10,839 bases of DNA from Myxococcales bacterium (GTDB lineage Bacteria; Myxococcota; Polyangia; Fen-1088): positions 2,381 through 13,219 of the forward strand of contig PMBY01000304.1 in assembly GCA_003153875.1 (NCBI GenBank), given 5' to 3'. The notes under the pieces are model-generated. The model was not told the origin of the DNA. It did no database searches and was given only the letters and a program-made list of their open reading frames with translations. Within the stretch, counting starts at the first letter, position 1. Every line of letters begins with the position of its first letter. This document shows positions 8,672-10,839 of this stretch, piece by piece. Made by a program: the position numbers and the translations under genes.

Positions 8672-10014
8672 TTCCTACGTCGCGCCTTTGTCTTGGCCTT
8701 CGCCTTGGCCCGGCTGGGCTTCTTGACCTGCTGCTTGGGCGTGGCCTGTGATTGCGATGCGGCTGGCGGGCTCTCGGCCGGGCGATGCTCGGGCTCGGCA
8801 AGTCGGGCGAGTCGCGCGTCGGCCAGCTCGGAATGTCGCGGCCAGGCCTCGAACGCCGTCAGGTCGCGCGCCAGCCCCATGGCCTTGGCCTCGACCAGCC
8901 AGTCGAACGCATCGAACACGAAGGGTGCTTGGCCATTCACCGCCGCAATCGCCTGGCCGAGACTGCGCCGGCCCGCGATGGGATCGCCGGCGCGCACCTG
9001 GGCCTGGGCCAGGGCGAGATTCTGATGATAGAGCGCGACCGCCGGGGTTGGGTGCGCCGACGAAGCCGCCGAGGAGAGATCAGGCTTGGCAACCCGTGCG
9101 CCGGCGAACTGTTCCGATGCCAAACGGGTCCAGGCCGACTCGGGCGCGACGAGCGTGAGCCGGCCGACCAGTTTGCTGACAGCTTCCTGTTTGCCCTGGC
9201 GAGCCTCGAACCAGGCTTGTTCGTAGCGGTGGGCGAGCCACATGGGCCCGAGTTCCAAACTCCGATCCCAGGCCTGGCGAGCCGCCTTCACGTCGCCCTG
9301 GTATTCGAGGGCGGTGGCCAGCAGATAGTGGAACTCGGGATCTCGATCGAAAGCGGCGCGCAGCGAGTGCAGCTCAGCCAAGCGCGCGGCCCGCTCTTGC
9401 CGTGACGCCACGGCCAGGCTGGCCAGGGTTCGCTCGCCGGATGCGGGCGTGGTCGCCGCAGACGACAGATAGGGCTTGATGCGGCCGAGGCGCTCGGGGT
9501 CAGCATCCTGGTACCGGTAGAGAGCCGCCTCGCCGCGGATCATGAGATCGAGGTGAGCATCGTGCGGGTCGAGGGGGGCGTTCGCGCCACGCAGAAGCGT
9601 GAGGAATTGCGCTGCCCGATCCATCTCACCCTCCTTGAGGAAGCTGGCCAGATTGCGCGCGACATGTTCGCGGTCTTCGCCTCCCCGGCGCAGCAGGCCG
9701 GCGCGCACGATCCAGCCAGCCGCAGCGCCTACGCCGAGGACAAGAGTCAGCAGGGCTAGTCGCCTGAAGGGAGCGCCATGCCGTCGGGTCGTGCGGGTCG
9801 CGCCCAGGTACTGTCCCGGATCGAGCCAGGGCCCGAACACGCTCTCGCCGAACAGGCTGGCCAGTTGGCGATCGAAGCCCGAATCCCCGCGGTCGGCCGC
9901 GACCGCGGGTCGGTGAGCACTGTCCGCTCGACCCGCAGCCGGCGCGAAGGGGAGAGGGGGACGGCCATGGCCACCCGGGGGCGGCAGCGGCGGAGGTTTG
10001 TGCGGGGTCACCAT
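8668..10014 (-). CDS. Single-pass membrane TPR protein with basic C-terminal tail
   Basis: The 448-residue protein begins with a Pro-rich stretch (about 1-25) and a hydrophilic region, then one membrane helix at about 85-105 flanked by RR on both sides. Helical repeats follow. The clearest TPR is at about 224-258 (DPEFHYLLATALEYQGDVKAARQAWDRSLELGP region), and less regular helices span 115-175 and 325-405. The last 20 residues are a Lys/Arg/Ala tail (KAKAKTKARRRK). TPR proteins act as scaffolds, so this one may assemble the cytochromes around it; that is inference. The start is either the ATG at 10014, with GGGAG six bases upstream, or the GTG at 10011, which would overlap the previous stop as GTGA. 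I chose the ATG. It overlaps the upstream heme lipoprotein gene by 7 bp and the downstream cytochrome gene by 4 bp, so it is firmly part of the operon. It has no heme motif. Confidence 0.8.
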   Translation of the reverse strand: MVTPHKPPPLPPPGGHGRPPLPFAPAAGRADSAHRPAVAADRGDSGFDRQLASLFGESVFGPWLDPGQYLGATRTTRRHGAPFRRLALLTLVLGVGAAAGWIVRAGLLRRGGEDREHVARNLASFLKEGEMDRAAQFLTLLRGANAPLDPHDAHLDLMIRGEAALYRYQDADPERLGRIKPYLSSAATTPASGERTLASLAVASRQERAARLAELHSLRAAFDRDPEFHYLLATALEYQGDVKAARQAWDRSLELGPMWLAHRYEQAWFEARQGKQEAVSKLVGRLTLVAPESAWTRLASEQFAGARVAKPDLSSAASSAHPTPAVALYHQNLALAQAQVRAGDPIAGRRSLGQAIAAVNGQAPFVFDAFDWLVEAKAMGLARDLTAFEAWPRHSELADARLARLAEPEHRPAESPPAASQSQATPKQQVKKPSRAKAKAKTKARRRK

Positions 10015-10730
10015 GGATTGCTCCCATGACAGCCGCTGGCGGTGTCGGTGTCCGCGCAGGTCCTGGTCACCGGATCCCAGGTACCGGCTGCCATGCTGAC
10101 GTCGACTTCACCGTCCACGTGAAGGTCTCGGTGGGTGATGGTCAAGTCGGCAGAAGTCACCCTGCTGTGGCAGGTGTCGCAAGTGTATGCGGTATGCAAC
10201 GGGTGCGAACCGCCCAGATCCGTCGGCAAGACGCCGTGGCACGAATTGCACTTGGTTTGCGAGCCGTCGACCTTGGTCCAGCGAGGGGGCGCTGGCTTGA
10301 ACGTACCGGGCAGGGTGGCGCCATGACAGTAGGTGTTCGTGCAGGTTCCCCTCGCGCGGTTCCAGACTGGAGTCGTCCCTCCAGTCTGCGCCAGCGGGTC
10401 AAGGAATTGCGTCACCGTCCCACGCGCCAGTGGATCCGGATGGGCGTCACCGTTCATCAAGGTGGGCACCGGGTGGCATTCTTCACAGGCGACTGGGGCG
10501 GAAATGGATCCCCCTGTCATGTGGGATTGGTGGGCGCCCACGCCGTTGTCACTCGTGCTGGTCGATCCGTTGAGCGCCAGCGGAGGAGCCGCATTGTCCT
10601 TGTTGCCATGACATGAGGAACAGTCCAGCTTGGCCGGGAGACCATCGCGAAGTGGGCTGCGCTGACAGCCCAGCCCGCCAGACAGCAGAATCCCGGCCAG
10701 GGGCAGGAGTTGGCGGAGAAGGCTCCTCAC
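10008..10730 (-). CDS. CxxxxCH/CxxCH multiheme lipoprotein
   Basis: The 240-residue protein has a lipoprotein signal ending LSGGLGC, with Cys22 the likely lipidated residue. It carries heme c sites CSSCH (37-41), CEECH (82-86), CNSCH (161-165) and CDTCH (184-188), and a CX4CH site, CTNTYCH (130-136). A sixth possible site is Cys225-X8-Cys234-His235. The CX4CH followed by CXXCH arrangement is the one described for the Geobacter-type family GSu_C4xC__C2xCH, whose members are secreted heme proteins. So there are probably five hemes and possibly six. It would sit on a membrane surface and pass electrons to or from the 27-heme protein two genes away. The start is a GTG at 10730 with GGAGG four bases upstream, overlapping the stop of the gene before it as GTGA. 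Whether it faces the periplasm or the cell exterior cannot be told from the sequence. Confidence 0.87.
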   Translation of the reverse strand: MRSLLRQLLPLAGILLSGGLGCQRSPLRDGLPAKLDCSSCHGNKDNAAPPLALNGSTSTSDNGVGAHQSHMTGGSISAPVACEECHPVPTLMNGDAHPDPLARGTVTQFLDPLAQTGGTTPVWNRARGTCTNTYCHGATLPGTFKPAPPRWTKVDGSQTKCNSCHGVLPTDLGGSHPLHTAYTCDTCHSRVTSADLTITHRDLHVDGEVDVSMAAGTWDPVTRTCADTDTASGCHGSNPW

Positions 10731-10839
10731 AGATCCTCCCGAATCGAGAAGAACGCCGACTGAATGGTCCGGTCGACGATCTCCAGGGTGTAGCGCGCGC
10801 GCAGCTCCAGCCAGGGCAGGGCGCGAACCCCGGCACTTG
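10727..10839 (-). CDS. C-terminal end of a probable beta-strand-rich (outer-membrane barrel?) protein, cut by window edge
   Basis: One minus-strand frame is open from the window edge to a TGA at 10727-10729 that overlaps the next gene's GTG start by four bases (GTGA). It gives about 37 residues ending in FFSIREDL. The stretch WLELRARYTLEI alternates hydrophobic and polar or charged residues strictly, as in an amphipathic membrane beta-strand. Together with the heme genes downstream this suggests a porin such as those of porin-cytochrome conduits, but the fragment is too short to name, and the last residue is Leu rather than the usual Phe. That the frame is coding rests mainly on the overlap and the lack of stops. 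Confidence 0.55.
   Translation of the reverse strand, partial: SAGVRALPWLELRARYTLEIVDRTIQSAFFSIREDL

Noticed and set aside
7058..9025. 655-codon open frame on the plus strand opposite the 27-heme cytochrome and the TPR gene
   Set aside because: It is antisense to the CXXCH codon pattern, has no recognisable domain, and crosses two well-supported genes. Long antisense frames are common in GC-rich DNA.

Overview
This GC-rich window has the character of a Myxococcota or other former deltaproteobacterial chromosome. The clues are Gly/Ser-rich lipoprotein spacers, CxxxxCH/CxxCH heme lipoproteins like those of Geobacter and Anaeromyxobacter, and very large multiheme cytochromes. Taxonomy is inferred from gene style only; no rRNA or tRNA gene is present.

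Left part (1-3510): a small six-helix membrane protein of unknown function lies on the minus strand. On the plus strand follow glucokinase (glk) and enolase (eno), 71 bp apart. Each of these two glycolytic genes is preceded by a short in-register tandem array of a different hexamer. Neither has a visible Shine-Dalgarno sequence, and both have a similar TA-CCT motif 7-8 nt before the ATG. Leaderless transcripts are therefore a reasonable hypothesis.

Right part (3511-10839): every gene is on the minus strand. Read in the transcribed direction, the order is: the C-terminal end of a probable beta-strand-rich protein, cut by the window edge; a small heme lipoprotein with CxxCH, CxxxxCH and a possible CX8CH site; a single-pass TPR protein with a very basic tail; a 27-heme c-type cytochrome; and a three-part fusion of cNMP-binding-like domain, four-cluster ferredoxin and membrane cytochrome b. 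After a 136-bp gap comes a diheme lipoprotein with a long Gly/Ser stalk. The first four genes overlap by 4-7 nt and the fusion gene follows after 36 nt, so this is almost certainly one operon.

Interpretation: the fusion protein can link cytoplasmic Fe-S chemistry to two membrane b hemes. These could exchange electrons with the 27-heme periplasmic wire and then with the two lipid-anchored heme proteins and the partial upstream protein. This resembles a porin-cytochrome or extracellular electron-transfer conduit, but with an unusual inner-membrane module. No catalytic subunit is visible, so the terminal donor or acceptor is unknown. The eno and diheme-lipoprotein genes converge with directly abutting stop codons.
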